In this document: positions 18,716-27,957 of the stretch, in pieces
How positions within the stretch are numbered: position 1 is the first letter of the stretch
Layout: every line of letters starts with the position of its first letter
Assembly: GCA_021324465.1 (NCBI GenBank)
Contig: JAJPJB010000015.1
Location: 1 to 64,000, forward strand
Direction: 5' to 3'
Source of the DNA: Hyphomicrobiaceae bacterium
GTDB taxonomy: Bacteria; Pseudomonadota; Alphaproteobacteria; Rhizobiales; Xanthobacteraceae
DNA length: 64,000 bases
Notes under the pieces: model-generated
What the model was told of the DNA's origin: nothing
Database searches by the model: none
The model's input: only the letters and a program-made list of their open reading frames with translations
Translations under genes and position numbers: made by a program

Positions 18716-19639
18716 ATGTCGAAACGCGTTTTGTTAACAATTGCGACGGCGACACTGATCGGATGCGGCGGCGCATCGTATCCGTCCGCCACGTTATCTA
18801 TTGCCTGGGCACAGGATGCCTCCGACTGGGATGCCCAGCTGCATACGGCGGCGCGGCTGATCGCCGGGTCGGCCGTCAAGAATGCCGGCGCCACGGTGCT
18901 GCGCGCTGGCGTCGAGATTCGGCTCGATCCGGGCTGGCATACCTATTGGCGCGACCCCGGCGATTCCGGCGCGCCTCCCAAGCTCGACTTCTCCGGCTCC
19001 GACAATGTCAAATCTGTCACGGTACTGTGGCCGGCGCCCGAGCGGTTTCCCGATGGCGCCGGCGGCAATTCGATCGGCTACTTCGATCATGTGATCCTGC
19101 CATTGCGGGTCGAGCCGGCGAATGCAGCAAAACAATCTTCACTGCGGCTGAAGCTCGGTTACGACGTCTGCAGCAATATTTGCGTGCCGGTTGAATCGGA
19201 TCTCAAGCTTTCGCTCAGCGGCAACGGCGCCGAAGACATGGCGATCGAACGGGCCGAAATCCGCGTGCCCCGCCGCGTCGCATTGGGCCAGAGCATTCCA
19301 ATAAGGGCTATCGCGGACCGGGCCGTCGCGGACAGGCCCATTGCGGACAAGGGCCTCGCGATCCTTTCCGCCCATCGCGTGCCGGGCGATGGCCATGATC
19401 GCGTTGTGGTCGAGGTCGCGGCGCCCGCGGGCGCGCAAGTCGACCTGTTCGCCGAAGGACCGACGCCGGATTGGTCATTGCCGCTGCCCGAACCGACAGG
19501 CGACAGGAGCGCAAGGAAACGGCAATTCTCCTTCGACCTGGAGGGTCTGCCGCCTGGTGCGCAAGCGCAGGGTGCAAGCTTGACGCTCACCGCCGTGTCC
19601 GGCGACGACGCCATCGAAGTTCCTGTCCGTCTCGATTAA
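18716..19639 (+). CDS. Stand-alone DsbD N-terminal (alpha) domain protein
   Basis: A 307-residue exported protein with an N-terminal signal sequence to about residue 33. The conserved GWHTYWRDPGDSGAPP near residues 78-93 and GYDVCSNICVPVE near 148-160 match the DsbD/ScsB periplasmic alpha domain, with Cys152 and Cys156 as the probable redox pair. No membrane or thioredoxin domain follows, so an electron donor must be encoded elsewhere. Residues near 200-217 hold three 5-residue repeats (AIADR/AVADR/PIADK). The peroxiredoxin gene follows in the same direction. Confidence 0.82.
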   Translation: MSKRVLLTIATATLIGCGGASYPSATLSIAWAQDASDWDAQLHTAARLIAGSAVKNAGATVLRAGVEIRLDPGWHTYWRDPGDSGAPPKLDFSGSDNVKSVTVLWPAPERFPDGAGGNSIGYFDHVILPLRVEPANAAKQSSLRLKLGYDVCSNICVPVESDLKLSLSGNGAEDMAIERAEIRVPRRVALGQSIPIRAIADRAVADRPIADKGLAILSAHRVPGDGHDRVVVEVAAPAGAQVDLFAEGPTPDWSLPLPEPTGDRSARKRQFSFDLEGLPPGAQAQGASLTLTAVSGDDAIEVPVRLD

Positions 19640-19656
19640 TGCGCCGGGATTTTCAT

Positions 19657-19705
19657 GAGCATGATCGTGCCCGAAAACCGGTTTCCACTTTTCGCGATCA
19701 TGCTC
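19657..19705. repeat. Rhizobiales palindromic intergenic repeat, copy 1
   Basis: Perfect 11-base arms GAGCATGATCG (19657-19667) and CGATCATGCTC (19695-19705) enclose CCGAAAACCGGTTTCCACTT. The same core is familiar from many Bradyrhizobium-type intergenic regions. A degraded copy occurs at 33191-33236. Function unknown; transcribed, it would form a hairpin between the DsbD-like and peroxiredoxin genes. Confidence 0.8.
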
Positions 19706-19767
19706 TAATTTATGCCGCCGCCGCCCGGGTGGCGTCATTTCATAGAAAACGTGAGAGGATTGAGATC

Positions 19768-20250
19768 ATGGCTATCAAGGTCGGCGACCGCGTACCCAAC
19801 GGCGCCTTTACGGTGATGACGGCCGATGGGCCGAAGCCGATGACCACGGACGAATTGTTCAAGGGCAAGAAGGTCGTGCTGTTTGCCGTGCCCGGCGCCT
19901 TCACGCCGACCTGCCATAGGAACCATCTGCCAGGCTTTGTGAAAAATGCCGCTTCGATCAAAGCCAAGGGTATCGACACGATCGCCGTCACCGGCGTCAA
20001 TGACGTGTTCGTCATGGACGCGTGGAAGAAAGCGTCCGGCGGCGACGGCATTGAATTTCTCGCCGACGGCAGCGGCAGTTGGGCCAACGCGGTGGGTCTG
20101 ACCGCGGACTTGACCGAGCGCGGGCTCGGTGTGCGGTCGCAACGCTATTGTATGGTCGTCGAGAACGGCGTGGTGAAGACGCTCAATGTCGAGGACGCGC
20201 CCGGCAAAGCCGATATCTCTGGGGCGGACAATCTGCTCAAGTCGCTCTGA
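19768..20250 (+). CDS. Peroxiredoxin (Prx5/hybrid type)
   Basis: A 160-residue cytoplasmic thiol peroxidase. The peroxidatic site PGAFTPTCHRNHLPGF puts the active Cys at about residue 49. A second Cys (SQRYCMVVENG) near 128 is not the usual resolving position, so a 1-Cys or glutaredoxin/glutathione-dependent mechanism is likely. The start at 19768 gives MAIKVGDRVP, the family start. It removes organic and hydrogen peroxides. Confidence 0.93.
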   Translation: MAIKVGDRVPNGAFTVMTADGPKPMTTDELFKGKKVVLFAVPGAFTPTCHRNHLPGFVKNAASIKAKGIDTIAVTGVNDVFVMDAWKKASGGDGIEFLADGSGSWANAVGLTADLTERGLGVRSQRYCMVVENGVVKTLNVEDAPGKADISGADNLLKSL

Positions 20251-20293
20251 AAATTCCTCTTCATCCGCTCATTCCCGCGAAAGCAACTATCTC

Positions 20294-20325
20294 GCGCTGG
20301 TCCCCGTCTTTGCGGGGACCAGCGC
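20294..20325. repeat. Long GC-rich hairpin between convergent genes
   Basis: A perfect 13-bp stem, GCGCTGGTCCCCG at 20294-20306 with its complement at 20313-20325 and loop TCTTTG. It lies between the convergent peroxiredoxin and RNase HI genes. There is no T-run, so it is either a weak bidirectional terminator or a member of a dispersed hairpin family. Confidence 0.7.
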
Positions 20326-20336
20326 ATACACTCGAC

Positions 20337-20825
20337 CTAGCGTGCGACGCGCCCGGCAGTGCGAATTTCGGCAATCGCCGCGCGTGCGAGCTCGTCGGCG
20401 CGTTCGTTCATGTCGTGGCCGGCATGACCTTTCACCCAATGCCAGCGGATCTCGTGCTGGCCGAGCGCCTTGTCGAGGCGCTGCCACAGATCAACGTTCT
20501 TGACCGGCTTCTTGTCGGCCGTGCGCCACCCATTGCGTTTCCACTTCGCGATCCATGACATGATGCCGTTGCGCAGATATTCGCTGTCGGTGTGAAGATC
20601 GACGCGGCACGGCCGCTTGAGCGCCTCGAGCGCCGAGATCGCCGCCATCAGCTCCATGCGGTTATTGGTGGAATTCACCTCGCCGCCTTTGAGCTCTTTC
20701 TCGCGATCACCGAAGGTGAGGATCGCGCCCCACCCGCCCGGGCCGGGATTTCCCGAACAGGCGCCGTCGGTGTGAATAACGACATGAGGCAGCACGGGCG
20801 GCCGATGCGTCGGTCCTGCACTCAT
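20337..20825 (-). CDS. rnhA: Ribonuclease HI
   Basis: A 162-residue enzyme that cleaves RNA in RNA-DNA hybrids. [19 protein letters not shown] (catalytic Asp), the [13 protein letters not shown] helix with catalytic Glu, [11 protein letters not shown] with Asp, and [15 protein letters not shown] with the last His/Asp pair are all present. ATG 20825 overlaps the thrB stop (ATGA), so it is translationally coupled to thrB, an arrangement common in Rhizobiales. Confidence 0.96.
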   Translation of the reverse strand: MSAGPTHRPPVLPHVVIHTDGACSGNPGPGGWGAILTFGDREKELKGGEVNSTNNRMELMAAISALEALKRPCRVDLHTDSEYLRNGIMSWIAKWKRNGWRTADKKPVKNVDLWQRLDKALGQHEIRWHWVKGHAGHDMNERADELARAAIAEIRTAGRVAR

Positions 20826-21790
20826 GGTTCGATCACTCCATAATCGCGAAAGCTTTTGACCTTCTGATGAAAACGAAGCTTGCGCGCATATTCGCGCGGA
20901 TCCTTTGGCCTGACCAAGGCGCCGGCCGGCACGTCGAGCCAGTCGACGAGCCGCGTCAGCAGAAAGCGCAACGCCGCGCCGCGCGCGAGCAACGGCAGCA
21001 TGTCCCATTCCTGCCGGGCCAGGGCGCGGGTCTTGGCGTAGCTTGCAAGCAGTGCACGGCCTTTGGTTACGTTATAGGAATGGTCCGGCTCGAAGCACCA
21101 CGCATTCAGGCAGATCGCAACGTCATACATCAATGTGTCGGTGCAGGCGAAGTAGAAATCGATCAGTCCTGACAATCGATCGCCGAGAAAGAAAACATTG
21201 TCGGGGAACAGATCGGCGTGAATGACGCCTTGCGGCAAGCCGCGTGGCCACTGCCGCTCCAATGCGTCGAGTTCGGCGCCGACCAGTGTCTCCAGATGAT
21301 GATCCACATTGTGCGCCCGCTTTCGGCAAAGCTCGTAGAGCTGTCGCCAGGCGGCGACCGACAGCGCATTGTCGCGCTGCATCGGGAAGCCGGCGCCGGC
21401 GAGATGCAGCTGCGCCAGCGCCGCGCCCAAAGCCGCGCAATGCGCCGCAGTCGGTCGGCGTATCCACATGCCGTCGAGAAAGGTGACGATCGCGGCCGGC
21501 CTGCCGGCAAGCCGCCCCAGCACTTTGCCCTCGCGGTTTTTTACCGGCTGCGGGCAGGTAATGCCGCGCGTCGCCAAATGCTCCATCAATCCGAGAAAGA
21601 ACGGCAGATCGCGCTCGGCAACACGTCGCTCATAGAGCGTAAGAATGTAGTGGCCGCGCCCCGCATGGACCAGGAAGTTCGAGTTTTCGACGCCTTCGGC
21701 AATGCCCTTATACGATAGCAGCTCGCCGATATCGTAACCGGCAAGGAAGCGGCTGAGGTCTTCCGCCGTGACATCGGTATAGACCGCCAT
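20822..21790 (-). CDS. thrB: Homoserine kinase
   Basis: A 322-residue member of the APH-like (ThrB type II) family that phosphorylates homoserine for threonine synthesis. It starts [16 protein letters not shown] and contains [14 protein letters not shown] (catalytic Asp) and [18 protein letters not shown] (metal-binding Asp). GGAG precedes the ATG at 21790. It runs straight into rnhA; the usual upstream partner ispH is absent here, replaced by a SnoaL-like gene. Confidence 0.95.
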   Translation of the reverse strand: MAVYTDVTAEDLSRFLAGYDIGELLSYKGIAEGVENSNFLVHAGRGHYILTLYERRVAERDLPFFLGLMEHLATRGITCPQPVKNREGKVLGRLAGRPAAIVTFLDGMWIRRPTAAHCAALGAALAQLHLAGAGFPMQRDNALSVAAWRQLYELCRKRAHNVDHHLETLVGAELDALERQWPRGLPQGVIHADLFPDNVFFLGDRLSGLIDFYFACTDTLMYDVAICLNAWCFEPDHSYNVTKGRALLASYAKTRALARQEWDMLPLLARGAALRFLLTRLVDWLDVPAGALVRPKDPREYARKLRFHQKVKSFRDYGVIEP

Positions 21791-21821
21791 CGAGAGCTCC
21801 AAATCGTCCTTGTCTTGCGCG

Positions 21822-22427
21822 TCAGGCTGTGCCGCCGGCGAGCCAGGCCGAGAATCGCGCATAAAGATCGGCGGTCTCTTTACCCCCGTCGCGATAGACG
21901 ATCGGAGCAAGCGAGCGCCCCTCCGCATGCGCGATGCGAAACGCCATATAACGATATTGCTCGGGGTAATGCGCGGTGCCCGCTTCGAACAGCGCGTCGA
22001 ACTCAGGCGACGGCTCGACCGGATCGAGTCGGTCGCGTTCATAGATCGCCGCGCGTTCGGCGATCAGCCAACCGCCGGCATGGCGCTCGACGCGATCGAG
22101 GAACCGCGAGCACGAGGTGAGGTCGACGTCGACGGCGCCGAATTTCTGGCGAACACGGATAATTGCGCTGGTCTCGGCCACAGCTCGAGCTTTGTCGAGC
22201 TTGATGAGCGGCGCAAACAGATGATGCCGCGACCAGGTATGGCCGGCGGCCGAGCTTGTCCGGCAGCGCTCGACGAAGATTTCGAAAGGTCCGCGAAACC
22301 AGGAGACCGAAATATGGCCGTCATGGGTGAAGGTCGTGCGCAGCTCCTTCCACTTGCCGAGGTCGCGATAGAGCCCCCAGGCATAGATCAGCTCGGTAAT
22401 GGCAAATTTGTCGGCAAGCGCGTCCAT
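21822..22427 (-). CDS. SnoaL/NTF2-like protein
   Basis: About 201 residues from ATG 22427 ([20 protein letters not shown]), with an open GTG extension to 22472. The N-terminal helix followed by [21 protein letters not shown] is typical of NTF2-like folds related to ring-hydroxylating beta subunits and dehydratases. The [10 protein letters not shown] and [11 protein letters not shown] stretches supply histidines for a possible active pocket. No substrate can be named. It is upstream of thrB by 31 bases. Confidence 0.75.
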   Translation of the reverse strand: MDALADKFAITELIYAWGLYRDLGKWKELRTTFTHDGHISVSWFRGPFEIFVERCRTSSAAGHTWSRHHLFAPLIKLDKARAVAETSAIIRVRQKFGAVDVDLTSCSRFLDRVERHAGGWLIAERAAIYERDRLDPVEPSPEFDALFEAGTAHYPEQYRYMAFRIAHAEGRSLAPIVYRDGGKETADLYARFSAWLAGGTA

Positions 22428-22559
22428 TGTCCGCAACACTTCCTTCAACCACGCTTCCTTCGACCTTGGCACTGGACCAAAAGCGTGCGCGCACCATAGA
22501 TAGGCTGTTCAAGCCGTGCAATTACTCGGTCCCCTCCTCGCCGGCCGCTTGGCCGCCCA

Positions 22560-23615
22560 GTGAAGACCCCGCAAATGAGAGCCATCGTCCTCCGCGAATA
22601 CGGCCCGCCCGACGTTCTGCGCTACGAAGAGATTGCGGACCCTCTGCCGCGCTCCGGCGAAATCCGCATCAAGGTTCATGCCGCGACCGTCAATCGCGTT
22701 CTCGACGTCAGCCTGCGCGCCGGCAAGGAGACCTTTCGCAATCCCGTGCTACCGCTGATCCCCGGCGTCGACTGTGCCGGCACCGTCGACGCCATTGGCC
22801 CGCAAGTCACCCGCTGGCGGATCGGGGATCGCGTTGCCGCCGCCGGCATCATGCCGCTTGAGATCTGCGCCGAGGACGGCAGGGATTATAACGGGCCGCG
22901 CGGCATGATGGGCATCAAACGTCCCGGCGGCTTCGCCGAGCGGGTCGTGGTGCCGGCCTGTGCCGCGGTTGCCCTGCCCGACGGGATCGACTTCCACCAT
23001 GCCGCAGTCGTGCTGCGCCATGTTCCGACGGCCTGGAATCTGCTCTTCCACGTTGCCGAGCTCAAGCGCGAAGAGACCGTGCTGATCATGGGCGCCGGCG
23101 GCAATCTCGGCTCCATCGGCATCCAGATCGCCAAGAACGTGATTGGCGCCAGCGTCATCGCCGCGGCCGGCTCGGATGAGCGCGTCGCCATCGGCAAAAA
23201 GCTCGGCGCCGATCACGGCATTAATTACTCAACCCGCAATCTGCTCGACGAGGTCATGAAGATCACCGGCGGCAAGGGCGTCGACGTTGTCTATGACAAC
23301 ATCGCCAATCCGGCTGTGCTGCCGCTCGCGTTTCGCGCGATCGGCATGCATGGGCGGCTGGTAACGGCCGGCGCACATGCCGGACCCAACGTCACGATCG
23401 ATTTTTCCCATCTTTATCACAAGCAGATCACGATCCGCGGCCGGCCCGGCTATACGCCGTCCGATCTGCCGCACTGCCTTGCGGCCGCGGCGGAAGGAAA
23501 AGTCAACCCGCAGATCGAGTGCGTGCTGCCGCTGTCGCAAGCCGCGCGGGCACATCGCATGGTCGAAGCCAACGAAGGCCAGGGCAAGATCGTGCTTGAT
23601 CCGACGCTCGGCTGA
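22560..23615 (+). CDS. Zinc-free medium-chain dehydrogenase, quinone-oxidoreductase-like
   Basis: A 351-residue protein. GTG 22560 and ATG 22575 are both possible starts. The GroES-like domain carries PLIPGVDCAGTVDAIG near residues 65-80, and the Rossmann motif GAGGNLGSIGIQIAK lies near 178-192. Catalytic zinc ligands of alcohol dehydrogenase are not conserved, which suggests an NADPH:quinone/enone reductase. The C-terminal AHRMVEANEGQGKIVL is typical. It is divergent from the SnoaL-like gene. Confidence 0.88.
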   Translation: MKTPQMRAIVLREYGPPDVLRYEEIADPLPRSGEIRIKVHAATVNRVLDVSLRAGKETFRNPVLPLIPGVDCAGTVDAIGPQVTRWRIGDRVAAAGIMPLEICAEDGRDYNGPRGMMGIKRPGGFAERVVVPACAAVALPDGIDFHHAAVVLRHVPTAWNLLFHVAELKREETVLIMGAGGNLGSIGIQIAKNVIGASVIAAAGSDERVAIGKKLGADHGINYSTRNLLDEVMKITGGKGVDVVYDNIANPAVLPLAFRAIGMHGRLVTAGAHAGPNVTIDFSHLYHKQITIRGRPGYTPSDLPHCLAAAAEGKVNPQIECVLPLSQAARAHRMVEANEGQGKIVLDPTLG

Positions 23616-23618
23616 GAA

Positions 23619-24230
23619 TCAGGAGTCATCCACAGGCTGCGTCGCGCGGACCGACGGGCGTGCCGAAAACGCCGCGTGCCAATCGGCCAGCCGCAGGTGA
23701 TCCTTACGCCAGTCCTCATCGGCGAAGCGAAAGTCCAGATAGGACAGCGCGCAGCCGATCGCGACGTGGCCGATGCTGAACGCCGTCCGCATAAGCGAGT
23801 CCGCCTCGCCTTCCAGACTTTTCAGAATGGCTCGTTTGCGTACCGCAGTGCTCGCCATATGCGCCTGCGACGGCTGCGTGCGCATGCGCTCGTCACGCAA
23901 GAGCACCATCATGTCGAGAAAGCCGTCGCCCAGCGCCTGACGGCGCAAGGCCAGCAGCCGCGCCTTGGGCTCGTGTGGAAACAGCTTCGGCATGCCGTCG
24001 ATCGCATCAAGATATTCGCAGATGACCCGCGAATCGTAAAGCACCGTGCCGTCATCGAGAATTAGGGTCGGTATTTTCGAGAGCGGATTGTCTTTCATCA
24101 GCTCAGCATGCGGCTTGGCGGTTGCGGCAACCGTGCGCATGCAGGTGAGACGATCGATGATCCCGCGTTCATGCGCGACAATCATGACCTTGCGCACAAA
24201 GGGCGAGCGCGGCGACCAATGCAATTTCAT
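23619..24230 (-). CDS. Glutathione S-transferase family protein
   Basis: A 203-residue protein. The thioredoxin-like N-terminus reads MKLHWSPRSPFVRKVMIVAHE, with SPRSPFVR replacing the usual Ser/Cys active site pattern. The glutathione-binding KIPTLILDDGTVLYDSRVICEYLD follows near residues 52-75 (cis-Pro and Asp-Ser). The helical C-terminal domain is complete. The 212-base gap after its start (24231-24442) shows no gene or signal. Confidence 0.88.
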   Translation of the reverse strand: MKLHWSPRSPFVRKVMIVAHERGIIDRLTCMRTVAATAKPHAELMKDNPLSKIPTLILDDGTVLYDSRVICEYLDAIDGMPKLFPHEPKARLLALRRQALGDGFLDMMVLLRDERMRTQPSQAHMASTAVRKRAILKSLEGEADSLMRTAFSIGHVAIGCALSYLDFRFADEDWRKDHLRLADWHAAFSARPSVRATQPVDDS

Positions 24231-24442
24231 TGCTCGATCCGAAGGTCTTTTCAGAAGCTGTCTTGCAGCCCGGAGCCGCCCGATAGAATGGCGTTTGGCT
24301 GGTCAGGACGCTAGCATTCCGCAGTTGTTCGGTCGAGCAATCTGCGGACCGCACACCTTGGCTTCCGACGGTACTTCAGCGCCCGCGACAATTTTCGGCT
24401 CAAGCCGCTGATGGCTGAGTTTTTGCCCTGAGCCGGTCGCGG

Positions 24443-25324
24443 TCAGTCCAAGCCGAGCCTTGTGGCGATCGATACAACGTCCTCGAGATTCTTCGCGATC
24501 AAACAGCCGGCGTCGGCAAGCGCTTCGAGCTTTGCGGCCGCGCTTTCGCGGACGCCATCGATAAGGGCGCCCGCATGTCCCATCCGCTTCTGCGTGGGTG
24601 CTTGGCGCCCGACTACCATGGCGATGACCGGCTTTGCGAAGCCGCGCGCGGCTTGCGCAAAAACATATTCCTTGTCGCCGCCGATCTCGCCGCAATAGAG
24701 CACGGCCGCCGTCGCTTCATCGCCGCCAAGCGCCTGCAAATATTCGTGCGGATTGCGCCCGATCACGCTGTCGCCGCCGATATGGACGACGATACGCTGA
24801 CCGACGCCGGCGAGCGTCAATTGCCGCGCCAGAGCGAGCGCCACAGTGCCGCTGCGCACGATCACCGCGAGCCTGCCCCGACTGCAAAAACTCGGCGCAA
24901 TCGAGCCGAGCAGGCCTTTGCCCGGCACGAAGACGCCGAGCGTATTCGGACCGATGAGCCAGCCGCCCGCGGCGCGCGCAGCCGCCGCAGCGGGGAGCGC
25001 GTCATGCACCGGCACATATTCGGCGGCCGCCATGATGGTCGGAATCCGCGCCGCGGTGCATTCGGCAATGGCCTCGCGCACCCCTTCCGCCGGCGTGTAG
25101 ATGAGCGCGATATTCGGCGTGATCGGAAGGTCGGCAACGCGGTCGTAGAGCGGCAAGCCATCCAAAGTGCTGCCGCCGCGGCCGAGCGCGACGCCGGCGA
25201 TCAGTGGCGTGCCGGCCTCCAGCATCCCGGCGACCTGATTGCGGGCATAGCGCCCGGTCGGGCTTATCACCGCGACCCGCCACGGCTCGGCAGCAAGGAA
25301 CGGCAGGCGCAAATCATCCGCCAT
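24443..25324 (-). CDS. Succinyl-CoA ligase alpha-subunit-like CoA-binding protein
   Basis: A 293-residue protein from ATG 25324 (25339 is also open). The CoA-binding Rossmann domain occupies roughly residues 10-120 and the ligase domain follows; the phosphohistidine motif KRMGHAGALIDG is at about 242-253. It resembles SucD but is divergent and not in the mdh-sucCD-sucAB operon, so it may activate another acid (malate, itaconate or an aryl/dicarboxylic acid). It is transcribed away from its probable beta partner with about 62 bases between starts. Confidence 0.78.
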   Translation of the reverse strand: MADDLRLPFLAAEPWRVAVISPTGRYARNQVAGMLEAGTPLIAGVALGRGGSTLDGLPLYDRVADLPITPNIALIYTPAEGVREAIAECTAARIPTIMAAAEYVPVHDALPAAAAARAAGGWLIGPNTLGVFVPGKGLLGSIAPSFCSRGRLAVIVRSGTVALALARQLTLAGVGQRIVVHIGGDSVIGRNPHEYLQALGGDEATAAVLYCGEIGGDKEYVFAQAARGFAKPVIAMVVGRQAPTQKRMGHAGALIDGVRESAAAKLEALADAGCLIAKNLEDVVSIATRLGLD

Positions 25325-25386
25325 CGAGGGACCGGGCATGGGATAAAGTCCTGAGGGGCGACAGTCCGCCCGATGAAAGTCTAGCC

Positions 25387-26544
25387 ATGCGTCTCACCGA
25401 AGCCGATGGGAAAGTTCTGCTGCGCCGCCACGGGCTCGCCGTGCCGCGCGGCGTGCTGCTCGCCGGGGGCGAGGATGTGCCCGCCGAGGCCGCGGATTGG
25501 CGCGGCTTCGTGCTCAAGGCGCAACTCCTCGAAGGCAGGCGCGGTAAGCGCGGCCTGGTGCGCAAATTCGACCGGCCTGACGGCTTGGGCGAGGCTCGGC
25601 GTCTGATTCTTGCCAATCTCGAAGATGCCGACACGCCGCTTCTGCTTGAAGAGGCGGTGCCCATCTTGCGCGAGGTCTTCGTCGCAGTCCGCGTCGACGG
25701 TACACGGCAGCGACTCGAAATTCTGATCGCGCCCGAAGGCGGCGAAAACGTCGAGCAATCCGCCAGGCTTGCGCGCGTTGCAACCCCGGCCCGACCGGAT
25801 GCGATCTTCGCCGCCATCGCAAAACTGTTCCCGCCCGATCTTGCCGCGCGCATTGCACGGTATGCCGCGCGGCTCCCCGCGCTCACACAGCAAGAGGATC
25901 TGGAGCTCTTGGAGATCAATCCCCTGGCGCTTGCCGACGGCGGCAGCCTCGTTGCTTGCGACGCCAAGATCATCCGCGACGACAGCGCCGAATTTCGTCA
26001 CGAGCGGAACCAGTTTCCAATGAGCCGCGCGCTCGCCGAACGCGCAATGAGCCCGCTCGAACGTACCGCGCGCGACCTCGGCTTTCAGCTTGTCGAGCTT
26101 GACGGCGATGTGGTGCTGGTCACCTCCGGCGCGGGGCTTGCCATGACGATGATGGACCTCCTCGCCGACTATGGGCTTCGCGCGGCAAGTTTTATGGACA
26201 ATCTGCGCGGCGCGCCCGATGAGACCATGGCGCAGCGGCTGAAGATTGCGCGCATGCTCGCGGCGCGGCACAACATCAAGGCTATCGTGTTTCAGACCGT
26301 GATCGCCTCGCGCTCACTGGCCGAGCGCATCGCGTCCCTTGTGGAATGGATCAGGGCGGAACCGCTGCCAAAGCCACTGTTCGTTGGACTTGCCGCCGCC
26401 CATGCCGCAACTCGCAGCATGACTACCGAGGCCGCAATCGAGCGGCTGCGGACGCTGGGCGTGCCCGCATTTACCGATCCCGTTGCACTGGTCAAAGCGG
26501 TGGCACGAGCCGTGCACGCAGTCGCCGGCGCTCCGCGCTTTTGA
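25387..26544 (+). CDS. Succinyl-CoA ligase beta-subunit-like ATP-grasp protein
   Basis: A 385-residue protein starting MRLTEADGKVLLRRHGLAVP. The ATP-grasp domain (about 1-215) includes FVLKAQLLEGRRGKRGLV and LELLEINPLALADGG. The C-terminal CoA-ligase domain has SGAGLAMTMMDLL, matching NGAGLAM of SucC. Two loops are altered: the glycine-rich DVGGGA of SucC reads DNLRGAP and the FGGI segment reads FQTVIASRS. With the divergent alpha-like gene it probably forms a ligase of non-standard substrate, or a degenerate one. Confidence 0.75.
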   Translation: MRLTEADGKVLLRRHGLAVPRGVLLAGGEDVPAEAADWRGFVLKAQLLEGRRGKRGLVRKFDRPDGLGEARRLILANLEDADTPLLLEEAVPILREVFVAVRVDGTRQRLEILIAPEGGENVEQSARLARVATPARPDAIFAAIAKLFPPDLAARIARYAARLPALTQQEDLELLEINPLALADGGSLVACDAKIIRDDSAEFRHERNQFPMSRALAERAMSPLERTARDLGFQLVELDGDVVLVTSGAGLAMTMMDLLADYGLRAASFMDNLRGAPDETMAQRLKIARMLAARHNIKAIVFQTVIASRSLAERIASLVEWIRAEPLPKPLFVGLAAAHAATRSMTTEAAIERLRTLGVPAFTDPVALVKAVARAVHAVAGAPRF

Positions 26545-26563
26545 GGGCCAGGCGCCCAGACCA

Positions 26564-26815
26564 TCAGCGCGCACCGTGGCCGCACATCGCATAGACCGCC
26601 GAGTAAAGCCGTTTCCAGGCCTCGGCAAAGCCTGTTCCGCCCTGCTGCCGCGGAGCGGCGAGCTCGAAAATATAGTCACAGTCCTCGCCGTTGCAGGCAT
26701 AGGCCCGCATGCTGCGTAGTGGTTCGGCAAATTCGGCATTCTCATGTCCGCAATCAGGACAAATCAGAAGAACTCGCGCCGCGGGTCTCATCTGCCGGAT
26801 GCCATAATTGCGCAT
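26564..26815 (-). CDS. Small zinc-ribbon-like protein
   Basis: An 83-residue protein of unknown function. CPDCGHE near residues 19-25 and ACNGEDCDYIFE near 40-51 make a four-cysteine zinc-binding pair. The last third is amphipathic. A later start at 26791 is possible. No Shine-Dalgarno is obvious. It converges on the SucC-like gene and is divergent from the DUF4239-like gene. Confidence 0.55.
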   Translation of the reverse strand: MRNYGIRQMRPAARVLLICPDCGHENAEFAEPLRSMRAYACNGEDCDYIFELAAPRQQGGTGFAEAWKRLYSAVYAMCGHGAR

Positions 26816-26982
26816 TTGAGCCGCCCGTTTCCCCCTCTGCGCACGTCTTTGCGCCGCGAATCAAGTACAGTTTATCAGATGCTGCGAACCGTCGGACGGC
26901 TGTTGGTTCGTCCGGAACTTGTTGCGTTGCGTCGCGAAAAATCAAGGCGCCGTCAGGGAGCGCGCCGCCTACAGAGCACGCG

Positions 26983-27816
26983 ATGATCTATTACCTGACC
27001 AGCCATTCGCTTTGGCTTTCTGGCATCATCATTATCGGGCTGGGCACCGCACTCTCCATGTGCGGGCCAAGCCTCGTCCGCCGCTATGTGGCGCTGGAAA
27101 AGCTGACAGCCCACAACGAGATCGCCGGCTTCAAATTTGCTGCTGTGGGTGTGCTCTACGCGGTCTTGCTGGCCTTCGCCATCATCATCGTCTGGGAGAA
27201 ATTCAACGCCGCCGAGACTGACGTGGTGCGCGAGGCCGGCGCCGCCGTGACCATCTACCGGCTCTCGGACGGTCTTGGCGGGAAACCCGGAGCCGAGCTC
27301 CGGGCCGGCCTGTCCAATTATTTGCGGACTGCCATTGCCGAGGACTGGCCCGCCATGGAGCGCAACGAAGTCGGCGGCAGCCGGGCCGCGCGTCGGGCGC
27401 TCAATGATATCTACGCCAAACTCCTTTCCTCCGGCGGCGGCGAGCGGCCTGGCGACCCGGTCTTGAGCGAAATCCTCTACCAACTCGACCAAATGACGCA
27501 GGCGCGACGCGCTAGACTTGTCGCCGCCGAAGGCGCTGTCCCCGATATCTTGTGGTTCATCCTGTTCGGCGGTGCACTTATCACGATTGTTTTCACCTTT
27601 TTCTTCGGTACGCAAAATCTGCGTGCACAGACCCTCATGACTGGGCTGCTCGCGCTCCTGATCTTTTCCGAGCTTTTGATCATCATCGCAATCGATCGGC
27701 CGTTCACCGGCAGCGTCAAGGTCCGACCGGAAGCGCTCGCTGCGGTGCTGGAAGATTTCGGCGCCGAGCCCGGGAGCGGCGGCACCACACCGGCGGTACA
27801 GGCGCCGCAGCACTAA
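26983..27816 (+). CDS. DUF4239-like integral membrane protein
   Basis: A 277-residue protein with two N-terminal membrane helices (about residues 10-30 and 50-72), a roughly 110-residue soluble loop containing ETDVVREAGAAVTIYRLSDG, and two C-terminal helices (about 190-215 and 220-245). This is the DUF4239, bestrophin-like, layout. Transport function is unproven. The ATG at 26983 begins MIYYLTSHSLWLSG; the open frame upstream lacks family character. Confidence 0.75.
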   Translation: MIYYLTSHSLWLSGIIIIGLGTALSMCGPSLVRRYVALEKLTAHNEIAGFKFAAVGVLYAVLLAFAIIIVWEKFNAAETDVVREAGAAVTIYRLSDGLGGKPGAELRAGLSNYLRTAIAEDWPAMERNEVGGSRAARRALNDIYAKLLSSGGGERPGDPVLSEILYQLDQMTQARRARLVAAEGAVPDILWFILFGGALITIVFTFFFGTQNLRAQTLMTGLLALLIFSELLIIIAIDRPFTGSVKVRPEALAAVLEDFGAEPGSGGTTPAVQAPQH

Positions 27817-27957
27817 TCCCGCGACGGCAGCATTGCAAAGCTGGCAAGGCGGCAAAAATCACGGCGCTTTGGCACCTTGTCCGCCGGTAATCGGCGCGGC
27901 AGTATGCGCTTTGGGAACAGCTGTCCAAGTCTTGCAAAGAATCGTGTGGGCGCACGC

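Noticed and set aside
24231..24442. Possible small gene between GST and the SucD-like gene
   Set aside because: Only short, composition-biased frames and no ribosome-binding site.
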